Positions 18,645 to 26,322 of a stretch of 64,000 nt of DNA are shown here, piece after piece. The stretch is from assembly GCA_964573295.1 (NCBI GenBank), contig CAZNJE010000006.1:77559-141558 (forward strand), read 5' to 3'. The translations under genes and the position numbers were made by a program. Within the stretch, counting starts at the first letter, position 1; each line of letters begins with the position of its first letter. The notes under the pieces were generated by a model that did no database searches, was not told the DNA's origin, and saw only the letters and a program-made list of their open reading frames with translations. This DNA is from CAYQJL01 sp964573295 (GTDB lineage Bacteria > Eisenbacteria > RBG-16-71-46 > CAIMUX01 > WJJG01).

Positions 18645-19526
18645 TCAAAGCACATAGGGCGCCGGACCGGGCGAGTGGCGGTCCAGCGCACCGGAGGTCA
18701 GCAAATCGTCCAACGCCTCCAGAAGCTTCACCTTATCCCGTGGCAGCCTGGCCTCGATGGGCACGACGTTCGAGCGATGGTTGGCCCGGAACACGGTTTG
18801 GTCCAGTTCGAGCCCGGATACGATGGCCCGCAGCTCCGCCACCGATTCCCACTCGGTCAAGGCAGTCAAGGTTCCGCTCGCCACCCGGCCCTCGCGCTCG
18901 GTGCCCGCAATCGGGATCCAGCGCAGCGCGGAAAGCAAACGAGGTTGCATCTGGTTGAGTGTTTGGGCGGTGAGTTCGGCATGCCGCCCGCTGCCGGTCG
19001 GGCCGGCCAGGCCCAGCAGCACCATGACCGACACGCGAAACCCGCAGGCCTGAGCCCGGCGCACTGCCCGCACCATCGCCTCGGCCGTCTCGCCCTTGCG
19101 GACCTCGGCGAGCAGCGCCTCGTCGCCGCTCTCGAGGCCCAGATACAGCGTCTGCAGCTTGAGCCGCCGTAGCTCGGATAGCTCCTCGTCCGACTTGCGC
19201 TGGATCGAGCTGCCGTTGGCGTAGACGTTCACCCGCAGCAATGCCGGGAACGCCGCGGACAAGAGGAGCAGAATCTCTCGCAGTCGGCGATACGATAACG
19301 CCATCACGTCGCCGTCGGCCAGGAAGATGCGTTTGGCGTCCGGCCATTCGGCGCGCGCTGCCGCCACGCTGGCTTCGATCTCTCCCGGCGAGTGCGTGCG
19401 ATAGGGCACACCCTTGTACATCCCGCAGAAGGTGCACTCGTTGTGGGGACAACCGTCGGCGACCCGCAAGATCAAGCTGTTCGCCTCCGCCGGCGGCCGG
19501 AAGAGGCGATGGAGAGGATTTGTCAC
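18645..19526 (-). CDS. Radical SAM protein
   Basis: A 293-residue radical SAM protein. The cluster-binding motif is CPHNECTFC (Cx4Cx2C rather than the usual Cx3Cx2C) within DGCPHNECTFCGMYKGVPYR. It is followed by IFLADGDVMALSY, the segment LQTLYLGLESGDEALL (the GxE region) and a C-terminal half with LSALRWIPIAGTE. This form is common in uncharacterised radical SAM proteins of the Elp3-like organisation. The specific reaction is unknown. Its start lies 2 bp from the stop of the upstream HEAT/cyclophilin gene, so the two are very likely co-transcribed. Confidence 0.88.
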   Translation of the reverse strand: MTNPLHRLFRPPAEANSLILRVADGCPHNECTFCGMYKGVPYRTHSPGEIEASVAAARAEWPDAKRIFLADGDVMALSYRRLREILLLLSAAFPALLRVNVYANGSSIQRKSDEELSELRRLKLQTLYLGLESGDEALLAEVRKGETAEAMVRAVRRAQACGFRVSVMVLLGLAGPTGSGRHAELTAQTLNQMQPRLLSALRWIPIAGTEREGRVASGTLTALTEWESVAELRAIVSGLELDQTVFRANHRSNVVPIEARLPRDKVKLLEALDDLLTSGALDRHSPGPAPYVL

Positions 19527-19528
19527 TC

Positions 19529-21883
19529 CTACTGTCCCTCATGGCCGTGATAGCGGATCTCGATGCTCTCGATCCGCTCACCCTGCGCAACGGCCCGCAT
19601 GACCGCATCCCCGCTCGTCAACCGGCCGAATACAGTGTAGCGCCCGTCCAGATGGGGCTGATCCGACAGCGTCAGAAAGAACTGGCTTCCTCCGGTGTCC
19701 TTGCCCGACAGCGCCATGCCCAGGGTGCCGGTCGTGTAGGATTCCGGGTTGTTTTCACATCGGATGGTGTGGCCGGGACCGCCCCAGCCGTCGGTGCGCG
19801 GACATCCGTCCTGGATCACGAAGTCCGGAACCACACGATGCCAGGCGCCTTCGTCGAAGTAGCCCGCCTCTGCCAGTTCTACGAAGTTATACACGGTGAG
19901 GGGAGCCGCGATGCCGAAGAGGGCAACGCGCATCTCCCCCGACGCGGTGCGAATCACCGCCTCGCGCGCGCGCCAACCCTCCTCGAGGATACGCTCGTAG
20001 TCACGCGGGCTCCGGCCGGTCGCCACCGGGCCGGGGTCCAGGCCGGCCACCTCGGGCGGGTACGGCCGATCCGGATCTTGCGCCGCCCTCAGCCGGGCGA
20101 GCGCCGCTTGCCGGACGAGCCGGTCCGAATCATCGGCGGCCAGTGCCGCCAGGAACCGAACCGCCTCCTGACGGCGGGGCCCAGCGAGCACCGGAGTGAT
20201 CAGATCGGGCAGGGCCTGGCGCACGTCGACCGACGGATCGGGTCTCATACGCGTGGCCAGCGCGAGAAGGGCGGCCGCATCACCGTCACCGATGCCCGCC
20301 CCGCACTCCCCGATGCCGGCCAGCGTCAGCGCGCGCAGGACCTCGTCCTCGTGCCCGCTGAGATGCCCCGAGGCCTCGATGACCGTGTCCAGATGGCCGC
20401 TCTCCCGCAATCGCAGCTGCAACCATGCGGCCACCACGGCCTTGGCCACCTTCGGGTCATCGTCCAACACCATCCGCAAGCGCTTGCCGAGCTGTTCGCG
20501 GAAGCGCTGCTTGTCCATCGCTTCATCGTCGGCATCCGGCACCGCCACCGGCAGAGCCTCCATCGCCAGCGAGGCCAACGCGTCGGCCGCGGCGTAGCGC
20601 ACGGCCCAGTCCGGATCCGCCGCACCCCGATCCGCCAGACTCAACACCTGCGCATACTGGCCGGCTTCGAGACACGCGGCCGAGGCGGCCGAGATGGCCG
20701 CAGCCCGCTCCCAGGCCAGCGGTGCTTCGAGGTGGTTGTGCATCCGTTCCAGCAATACCGGCAGGGGCAGCAGGCGGGCGGCAGCCTCGATGGAGGTCAC
20801 GCGAACGTGGGGGTGGGAATCCTCGAGCGCGCGTAGGAGCCAGTCAGGCTCAGCGGCAGTGGCCGGCCCCGTCCTCGAGCTTGCTCGGGAAGCGCTCTCC
20901 CACGCATCGCGCCCGGCGGCGGCCGAAGCGCGCACCGCTTCGACCCGCACGCGCGCATCCCGGTGGGTGTGGTTTCGCAGCAGGACCGCGATCATCCGCT
21001 CACCCAACGCATCCGGCAGATGCGGCGCCGAGGCTGCCAAACACCGGCCGAGCCCGCGCAGCGCCTGGAGCCGAATGGCGGCCGATGGGTCCTCGGCCGA
21101 CGGGTCTCCGGCCGGCGGGTCCTCGGCCGATGGGTCCTCGGCCAGCAGGACTCCGGCCGGCGGATCCTCGACCAACCCGATCAGCCGGGCGCACACCCGC
21201 TCGCGAGCACTGGGCCTCAAGTCCTGCGGCTCAGGGATGGCGGTCCGGCCCGAGGGGGCGCTGCCCAGCGACCGCATCAGCGCATAGGCCGCGCACCAGC
21301 GGGTGCGAGCCTCGGTCGCCTCTGATAGCGCAAGGATCCGATCGATGTGCAGCCCGGGCGATCCCCGCCACACGGCCAGGAGCGCGGCCTGGACCACGCG
21401 GGGCTCCGGGTCGTGCAAGGCCATGCTGAACACGGCCGGATGCGTGGTGGGATCGGTGCGGCCGAGGCCCGTTACGATCTCGGCCCGCACCAGGGTGCTC
21501 GTTTCTTCGCCGCGATAGAGCTGCGCGGCCAGCGCCGCGCCGGCGCGGGTGGTGCCCATGAGCCCCAGCGCGAAGGCGGCCGCGCGACGCACCTCGGGAT
21601 CGGGGTCGGTGCGCAGGCTTCGCGAGAGCGCTTCATGCGCCGCCCCTGCCGTCTCGCCCTCGGGCACCGGGCCGGAGATGCGCCCAATGGCAAGAGCTGC
21701 CCGCCGGCGTGTGTCGGGATCGCTCGAGTCGAGGAACGGCAGGACCTGGCGAACGGGAGCCCGGCTGTCCTCCAGCCCAAGAATCTCGACGGCATCCGGA
21801 ACCTCGCACGGGCAACCGGCCCGCGCATCCGGCACCACGACATTGGCAACGAGTGAGAATCCCCCCACCAGCAGCACAACCAT
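19529..21883 (-). CDS. HEAT-repeat protein with C-terminal cyclophilin (peptidyl-prolyl isomerase)
   Basis: About 784 residues. A hydrophobic N-terminal segment (VVLLVGGFSLVANVVV) serves as signal peptide or anchor. Many HEAT-like helical repeats follow (for example RRRAALAIGRI, VRRAAAFALGLMG, VRYAAADALASLA). The last 150 residues are a cyclophilin with HRVVPDFVIQDG, TGTLGMALSGKDTGGSQFFL and a DGRYTVFGRL end. It probably assists folding of exported proteins. An in-frame repeat of the EDPSA type is inserted at about 21098-21170. The start is uncertain: ATG at 21883 is used, and a TTG at 21892 or something earlier is possible because the frame is open for 330 bp more, through repeats that do not look coding. 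Confidence 0.85.
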   Translation of the reverse strand: MVVLLVGGFSLVANVVVPDARAGCPCEVPDAVEILGLEDSRAPVRQVLPFLDSSDPDTRRRAALAIGRISGPVPEGETAGAAHEALSRSLRTDPDPEVRRAAAFALGLMGTTRAGAALAAQLYRGEETSTLVRAEIVTGLGRTDPTTHPAVFSMALHDPEPRVVQAALLAVWRGSPGLHIDRILALSEATEARTRWCAAYALMRSLGSAPSGRTAIPEPQDLRPSARERVCARLIGLVEDPPAGVLLAEDPSAEDPPAGDPSAEDPSAAIRLQALRGLGRCLAASAPHLPDALGERMIAVLLRNHTHRDARVRVEAVRASAAAGRDAWESASRASSRTGPATAAEPDWLLRALEDSHPHVRVTSIEAAARLLPLPVLLERMHNHLEAPLAWERAAAISAASAACLEAGQYAQVLSLADRGAADPDWAVRYAAADALASLAMEALPVAVPDADDEAMDKQRFREQLGKRLRMVLDDDPKVAKAVVAAWLQLRLRESGHLDTVIEASGHLSGHEDEVLRALTLAGIGECGAGIGDGDAAALLALATRMRPDPSVDVRQALPDLITPVLAGPRRQEAVRFLAALAADDSDRLVRQAALARLRAAQDPDRPYPPEVAGLDPGPVATGRSPRDYERILEEGWRAREAVIRTASGEMRVALFGIAAPLTVYNFVELAEAGYFDEGAWHRVVPDFVIQDGCPRTDGWGGPGHTIRCENNPESYTTGTLGMALSGKDTGGSQFFLTLSDQPHLDGRYTVFGRLTSGDAVMRAVAQGERIESIEIRYHGHEGQ
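21098..21170. repeat. 15-bp in-frame tandem repeat in the HEAT-cyclophilin gene
   Basis: Units such as TCCTCGGCCGATGGG repeat and encode (minus strand) alternating AEDPSA / EDPPAG, inserted between two HEAT-like repeats. Confidence 0.75.
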
Positions 21884-21952
21884 GAGCCACAAGGTCCCGA
21901 CGGCGTCGTTCCCGCGCAGCCGGCCGGGCGCGCAACGATGGATGCAGGGGGT

Positions 21953-22016
21953 TCGCTGGATCTGCGCGGATCGCTGGACCTGCGCGGATCGCTGGACCTG
22001 CGCGGATCGCTGGCCC
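21953..22016. repeat. 18-bp tandem repeat
   Basis: ACCTGCGCGGATCGCTGG is repeated about three times in near-perfect copies upstream of the HEAT-cyclophilin gene. Confidence 0.85.
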
Positions 22017-22113
22017 GGCGGCGGTGGCTGGAGGTGTGGGTATCTCGATGTCGGATGTCTCCTGGCGGACTCGAACTGCACGCGATGCCTCCTTCCGAAA
22101 CCGCGGCTCTGAA

Positions 22114-22233
22114 GCCAATTGCCCTTTTTGCCCCGGGGCAAAACCGCTCGCCGACGGGCCCCTTCGTACAGACCTGATGACTCTGAGGCCAATTGCCCCT
22201 TTTTGCCCCGGGGCAAAACCGCTCGCCGACGGG
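22114..22233. repeat. Direct repeat pair, each containing an 18-bp perfect palindrome
   Basis: About 45 bp starting GCCAATTGCCC and ending CGCTCGCCGACGGG occurs at 22114-22158 and again at 22188-22233. Each copy contains TTTTGCCCCGGGGCAAAA (22126-22143 and 22201-22218), a perfect inverted repeat. It could be a bidirectional terminator pair, a regulator binding site or a duplicated repetitive element. Confidence 0.8.
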
Positions 22234-22308
22234 TCTCTCGGCGAAGCGGCCCATCTTAGCCGCAAAGAGCCGGTCCGTTCCAGGCCACTTGGAGGCCGGT
22301 TGGCCATC

Positions 22309-22368
22309 TGGTCGTCTGGCCATCTGGCCATCTGGCCATCTGGCCACCAGGCCACCAGGCCCCCTGGT
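22309..22368. repeat. 10-bp tandem repeat
   Basis: GGCCATCTGG-type units repeat about four times, then turn into GGCCACCAGG units. Confidence 0.8.
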
Positions 22369-22539
22369 GGATCCGGGCTCCTGGGAGCCCACACGCCTAG
22401 CGGCCGATCCGGGCCCCGTGACCGCGCGCGTTGCCTCCGGCAACCCGAGAAGGCAGGCGGAGACCGGCCATTGCGGGCGATCTGCGTGTGTTTGCGCAAG
22501 TTGTGAAATCAGAACCCTGGGTCGCCCAGAGCCCTTGCC

Positions 22540-22569
22540 TTGTTGGTACCCGCGGAAAAACGCTATAAT
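22540..22569 (+). promoter_or_regulatory. Sigma-70-type promoter for the C10 protease gene
   Basis: TTGTTG and a perfect TATAAT are separated by 18 bp, about 180 bp upstream of the protease start. The element lies in an otherwise G+C-rich region, which makes the AT-rich box stand out. Confidence 0.5.
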
Positions 22570-22747
22570 CATGCGGGTCGTGGGTTGCGCCCTCAATTAG
22601 AGAAGCAGCTAGAGAAGCAGCTGGAGGAGCAGCTCGTGAAGCGACCGCCGATTTGGAACACGGATACCGCACCAGCGCCGCCCGAGGTCGGGCCGGCCGG
22701 ATCTCGCGCGCCTGGTGCATTTCCCTGGAAGGAATCGAGGTATTGCC

Positions 22748-25700
22748 ATGCGTAGAATCTCCACCCTCCTCGTGGCGCTCTTCGTCTGTTTCGCCCTGCC
22801 GGGCAACGCGGAGCGCGCCACTGTGAGCGAAATGGAACAGGTCTGTGTGAACTGGCTCGACTATATGGTGGGCGACCAGGGCGACTGGGGCGGTTCGACG
22901 ACGCCGACGATCGCCGAGACCACGCCCATCGTGGTCGATGGCCGTCTGCTGGGCCAGCTCTACCACATCGCCCCGCAGGGCCACATCATCGTGCCGGTCA
23001 TGAAAGAGATGCCGCCGGTGAAGGCCTATTCGGATCGCTACGACCTCGACATGGCCGACGAAGACGGCCCGGCGCTGCTCATCCGCGAGATGCTGGCGAG
23101 CCGCGCGGACCTGTTCGTCGATGCCTACGGCAGCCTCGACGCCGTGATGCCGGACCGCGCGGACGCTCTGTTCGGGACGACCCACCGCCAGCTGTGGGAC
23201 ACCTATGCGCAGCCAACCGCCCAGTTCCGCTCCGAGCTGAGCCGGTCGGGTCTGGATGAGCGGACGCAGGTCGGTCCTCTGCTGACCTCGAGCTGGCACC
23301 AGGGTGCCCCCTACAATCTCTACGCGCCCGAGGGTGACGGCGGGCAGTGCGTGGTCGGATGCGTGGCCACGGCGATCGCGCAGGTCACCGCCTTCTGGAG
23401 CTGGCCGCCGATCGGCGCGGGTTCCTCGAGCTACGTCTGGAACGGCGACCAGTCCTGCGGCGGCAATGTCGGCGGGGGCACCCTCAGCGCTTCCTACCAC
23501 GATGTCTACGACTGGGAGAACATCCCCAACCAGGCCTATCCCGGCAGCCCCGAAGAGGTCCGCCACGCGGTCGCCGAGCTGTGCTACGAGGTCGGCGTCA
23601 TGGTCGAGATGGATTACGGCGTCTGTGGATCGGGCGCCTACACGAGCGATGTCGTCAACATCCTGCCGGCCTACATGCACTACAAGGACCAGATCTTGGC
23701 CGAGAACCGCATCCATCACTCACCTGAGACCTGGTTCCAGGAGGTGGTCGACGAGATCAATCTGGGCCGGCCGATGGTCTATCGCATCACCGGACACGCG
23801 ATCGTCTGCGACGGCTGGCGCGACAACGGTGGCATCAACCAGTACCACATGAACTACGGCTGGGGCGGATCCTACAACACCTGGTTCGCCATCGACGATT
23901 TGCACATTTCCGAAGATCCCATGCAGGAGGTCATGTACAAGCGCATCGAACCCGACTACAGCGTCCACGTACTCCGCGACGACGGCACGGGTGATTTCCC
24001 GACCATCCAGGCCGCTATCGATGCAGCCGAGTCGGGACATGTGATCGTGCTGGAGGACGGCATATATTCGGGCGAGGGCAACCGCGACCTCGATTTCGGC
24101 AGCAAGAATCTCGAGCTGATCAGCTTGAATCTGGACCCCGCCCTCTGCACGATCGACTGCGGCGGCAGTGCGGCCGAACCGCACCGGGCCGTGTACATGG
24201 CCGGGGGACAGTCCAGTGAGAGCCTGCTGCAGGGCCTGACGATCGTGGGTGGGTATGCCGACCCGACCTTGCCCGGCGGTGATGCCGGGGGCGCGCTGTT
24301 GCTCGACGGGGCCTCCCCCATGATCATCGACTGCATCTTCCAGAACAACCTGGCCGGTAGCGGCGGCGCGATTGCGGCCTACGGCAGTACCTTCCAGACC
24401 GAAGAGGTCGCATTCTACGACAACACGGCGGCCGGCGACGGCGGCGCGATTCTGCTTGCCAGTGGTTCCGACGCCACGCTGGAAGAGCTGACCTGCGCCT
24501 TCAACACGGCCGGCGACGGCGGCGCCATCGCGTGCGATCAGTCGAGTCCCAGCCTGTTCAGGGTCACGCTCGCGGGGAACGAAGCCGCGACGGCCGGATC
24601 GGGCCTCTACCTCGTCAACGCCTCTTCACCTACGATCGAACGCACGATCCTGGCCTTCGGCACCGGCGGCGGCGCGATCCATTGCGAAGGCGACGGCAAC
24701 AGCCCGCTGCTGGGGTGCACCGACATCTATGGCAACCTGGGAGGCGACTGGACCGGATGCATCGCCGACCAGGCCGAGACCGGTTTCAACCTCTCGGTGG
24801 ACCCGCTCTTCTGCGACCTGGACAACTACGACTTCACGCTCTGGAGCATTTCCGAATGCGCCTGGCAGAACAATCCCGACTGTCCCGGCATCGGCGCTCA
24901 TATGATCGGCTGCGAACCGAGCGGGGAAGCCGTCTGTTGTGCCAACTTCAGCTGCTACATCGTCACCTACGATGAATGCGAGGCGATGGACGGCACCTTC
25001 CTGCCGAGCGAAGACACCTGCGACCCGAATCCCTGCTACCCGCCGGGCACCGATCTCTCGGCTGGTGTCTTCATCGCTCATTCTCCCGCCACAGCCCAGT
25101 ATTCCCCGGGCATGGACTGGTGCCAGGAGTACGCGGACCAGTACGCGATCACGAGCACGGAGGAGCAGTACCCGCGGATCGATTCCTATGGTGACGTCAA
25201 GATTTGGTACGTCCTCGGCGCCTGGGAAGAGGAGCGCGGTGTTTGTGGATATGAATTCGGGTTGGGCGACTTCGATCCCACGGTGTTCTACTTCACCGAG
25301 TGGGGCAACTGCAGCTTGGGCGGCAGTGAGTTCAGCACGTCGAACTGGCCGGGACCGAACGAGGGCACCTCGCTGGGCTACTCCGATACGATGACCGGCT
25401 CGATCGTGCCGATCTACTGGTTCGCCGGCTACGCCTACTACAGCGGCCAGGTGCCGCTGACGGTGAACAGCGACACCGGCTTCGGCGGCTTCAAAAACTG
25501 TCTGGATCCGGTCCACAGCTTCGATGCCACCTGCTTCGGCGCGCTAGGTGTCAACACCGACGGCGTGGAGTGTCATGTCGGCGGCGGCGCGGAGGAGAGC
25601 GCCTGCTGCATCGGCACCGACTGCTACATCTATTCGGAGGAAGACTGCACGCTGGCGGGCGGCGTCTGGCAGGGGGCGGACATCTCCTGCGACCCGAACC

Positions 25701-26026
25701 CCTGTGAGGATCCGTCGGGAATCGAGCAGAATCCGGCCGCGGTCACGCGTCTTAGCCTGAGCGGTAACCTCCCGAATCCGTTCGCGGCCAGCACGCAGAT
25801 CGCCTTTGCCGTGCCGAACAGCAGCTCGTCGGCCGCCCTCAAGGTCTACGATGCCACCGGCGCCCTGGTACGTACGCTCTGGTCGGGCCCGGTGACATCC
25901 GGCCGCCAGATCGTCAGCTGGGACGGCAAGAACGAGGCAGGCCAGCAGGCCGGCACCGGGATCTACTTCTACCGGCTCGAGGCCGGCGACCAGCAACTTA
26001 CCGAGCGCATGATTTTGGTGAAGTAG
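22748..26026 (+). CDS. Secreted C10 (streptopain-like) protease with beta-helix and sorting domain
   Basis: A 1092-residue exported protein. The signal peptide is MRRISTLLVALFVCFALPGN. The propeptide and C10 cysteine-protease domain extend to about 400, with the nucleophile Cys205 in VGCVATAIAQV and the His350 motif TGHAIVCDGW. A right-handed beta-helix follows, starting with GDFPTIQAAIDAAESG and GNRDLDFGSKNLEL and closing at CTDIYGNLGGDWTGCIADQ. Two copies of a six-cysteine module end in CDPNPC. The C-terminal 85 residues (LPNPFAASTQIAF ... MILVK) are a FlgD-like sorting domain, as used for type IX secretion. GAGGT lies 7 bp before the ATG. It probably acts outside the cell or on its surface; its target is unknown. 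Confidence 0.92.
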   Translation: MRRISTLLVALFVCFALPGNAERATVSEMEQVCVNWLDYMVGDQGDWGGSTTPTIAETTPIVVDGRLLGQLYHIAPQGHIIVPVMKEMPPVKAYSDRYDLDMADEDGPALLIREMLASRADLFVDAYGSLDAVMPDRADALFGTTHRQLWDTYAQPTAQFRSELSRSGLDERTQVGPLLTSSWHQGAPYNLYAPEGDGGQCVVGCVATAIAQVTAFWSWPPIGAGSSSYVWNGDQSCGGNVGGGTLSASYHDVYDWENIPNQAYPGSPEEVRHAVAELCYEVGVMVEMDYGVCGSGAYTSDVVNILPAYMHYKDQILAENRIHHSPETWFQEVVDEINLGRPMVYRITGHAIVCDGWRDNGGINQYHMNYGWGGSYNTWFAIDDLHISEDPMQEVMYKRIEPDYSVHVLRDDGTGDFPTIQAAIDAAESGHVIVLEDGIYSGEGNRDLDFGSKNLELISLNLDPALCTIDCGGSAAEPHRAVYMAGGQSSESLLQGLTIVGGYADPTLPGGDAGGALLLDGASPMIIDCIFQNNLAGSGGAIAAYGSTFQTEEVAFYDNTAAGDGGAILLASGSDATLEELTCAFNTAGDGGAIACDQSSPSLFRVTLAGNEAATAGSGLYLVNASSPTIERTILAFGTGGGAIHCEGDGNSPLLGCTDIYGNLGGDWTGCIADQAETGFNLSVDPLFCDLDNYDFTLWSISECAWQNNPDCPGIGAHMIGCEPSGEAVCCANFSCYIVTYDECEAMDGTFLPSEDTCDPNPCYPPGTDLSAGVFIAHSPATAQYSPGMDWCQEYADQYAITSTEEQYPRIDSYGDVKIWYVLGAWEEERGVCGYEFGLGDFDPTVFYFTEWGNCSLGGSEFSTSNWPGPNEGTSLGYSDTMTGSIVPIYWFAGYAYYSGQVPLTVNSDTGFGGFKNCLDPVHSFDATCFGALGVNTDGVECHVGGGAEESACCIGTDCYIYSEEDCTLAGGVWQGADISCDPNPCEDPSGIEQNPAAVTRLSLSGNLPNPFAASTQIAFAVPNSSSSAALKVYDATGALVRTLWSGPVTSGRQIVSWDGKNEAGQQAGTGIYFYRLEAGDQQLTERMILVK

Positions 26027-26073
26027 GCCAACTCCTGGGCCAACTCCTGGGCCGACTCCTGGGCCGAGTCCTG
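26027..26073. repeat. 12-13-bp tandem repeat after the protease gene
   Basis: GGCCAACTCCTGG / GGCCGACTCCTGG units repeat about four times immediately after the stop codon and before the terminator. Confidence 0.7.
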
Positions 26074-26090
26074 AGAGTTCGCTGACCACA

Positions 26091-26135
26091 AAGCCCCCGG
26101 CAGGTCCGTTCACACGCCTGCCGGGGGCTTGTTTC
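26091..26135 (+). terminator. Rho-independent terminator
   Basis: A perfect 14-bp stem (AAGCCCCCGGCAGG paired with CCTGCCGGGGGCTT) with a 12-nt loop is followed by GTTTC. It lies 65 bp after the protease stop codon. The T-run is short, but the stem is strong. Confidence 0.8.
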
Positions 26136-26322
26136 TGCGTGTCCGAATGCAGTGCAGTCCCGGGGCTTGCTTCAGTCTGGCCGAGAGACAGCGATCAAGA
26201 ATCGGGTTGCCCACCTTGATCCGACCGCCTAGGATCGCCGCGGCTCACGTCATCGGGTGCGCCTCGCGGCGCGCCTTCCGGTGCGAAAGGGCATCTCTGC
26301 GGCCCGGCCGATCGGAGGTCCC

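Larger units (their letters stand above)
21884..22747. other. Divergent intergenic region rich in repeats
   Basis: This 860-bp gap between two divergent genes contains an 18-bp tandem repeat, a 45-bp direct repeat pair each with a perfect palindrome, a 10-bp tandem repeat, a strong promoter candidate for the plus-strand protease gene and a small GAAGCAGCT repeat. No protein gene is convincing. Confidence 0.6.

Noticed and set aside
22114..22368. Possible CRISPR array from repeated units
   Set aside because: Repeats are either only two copies or contiguous without spacers, and no cas genes are nearby.
22397..23719. A 440-codon minus-strand frame across the protease gene start
   Set aside because: Antisense shadow of the C10 protease, whose signal peptide, promoter and catalytic motifs are clear.
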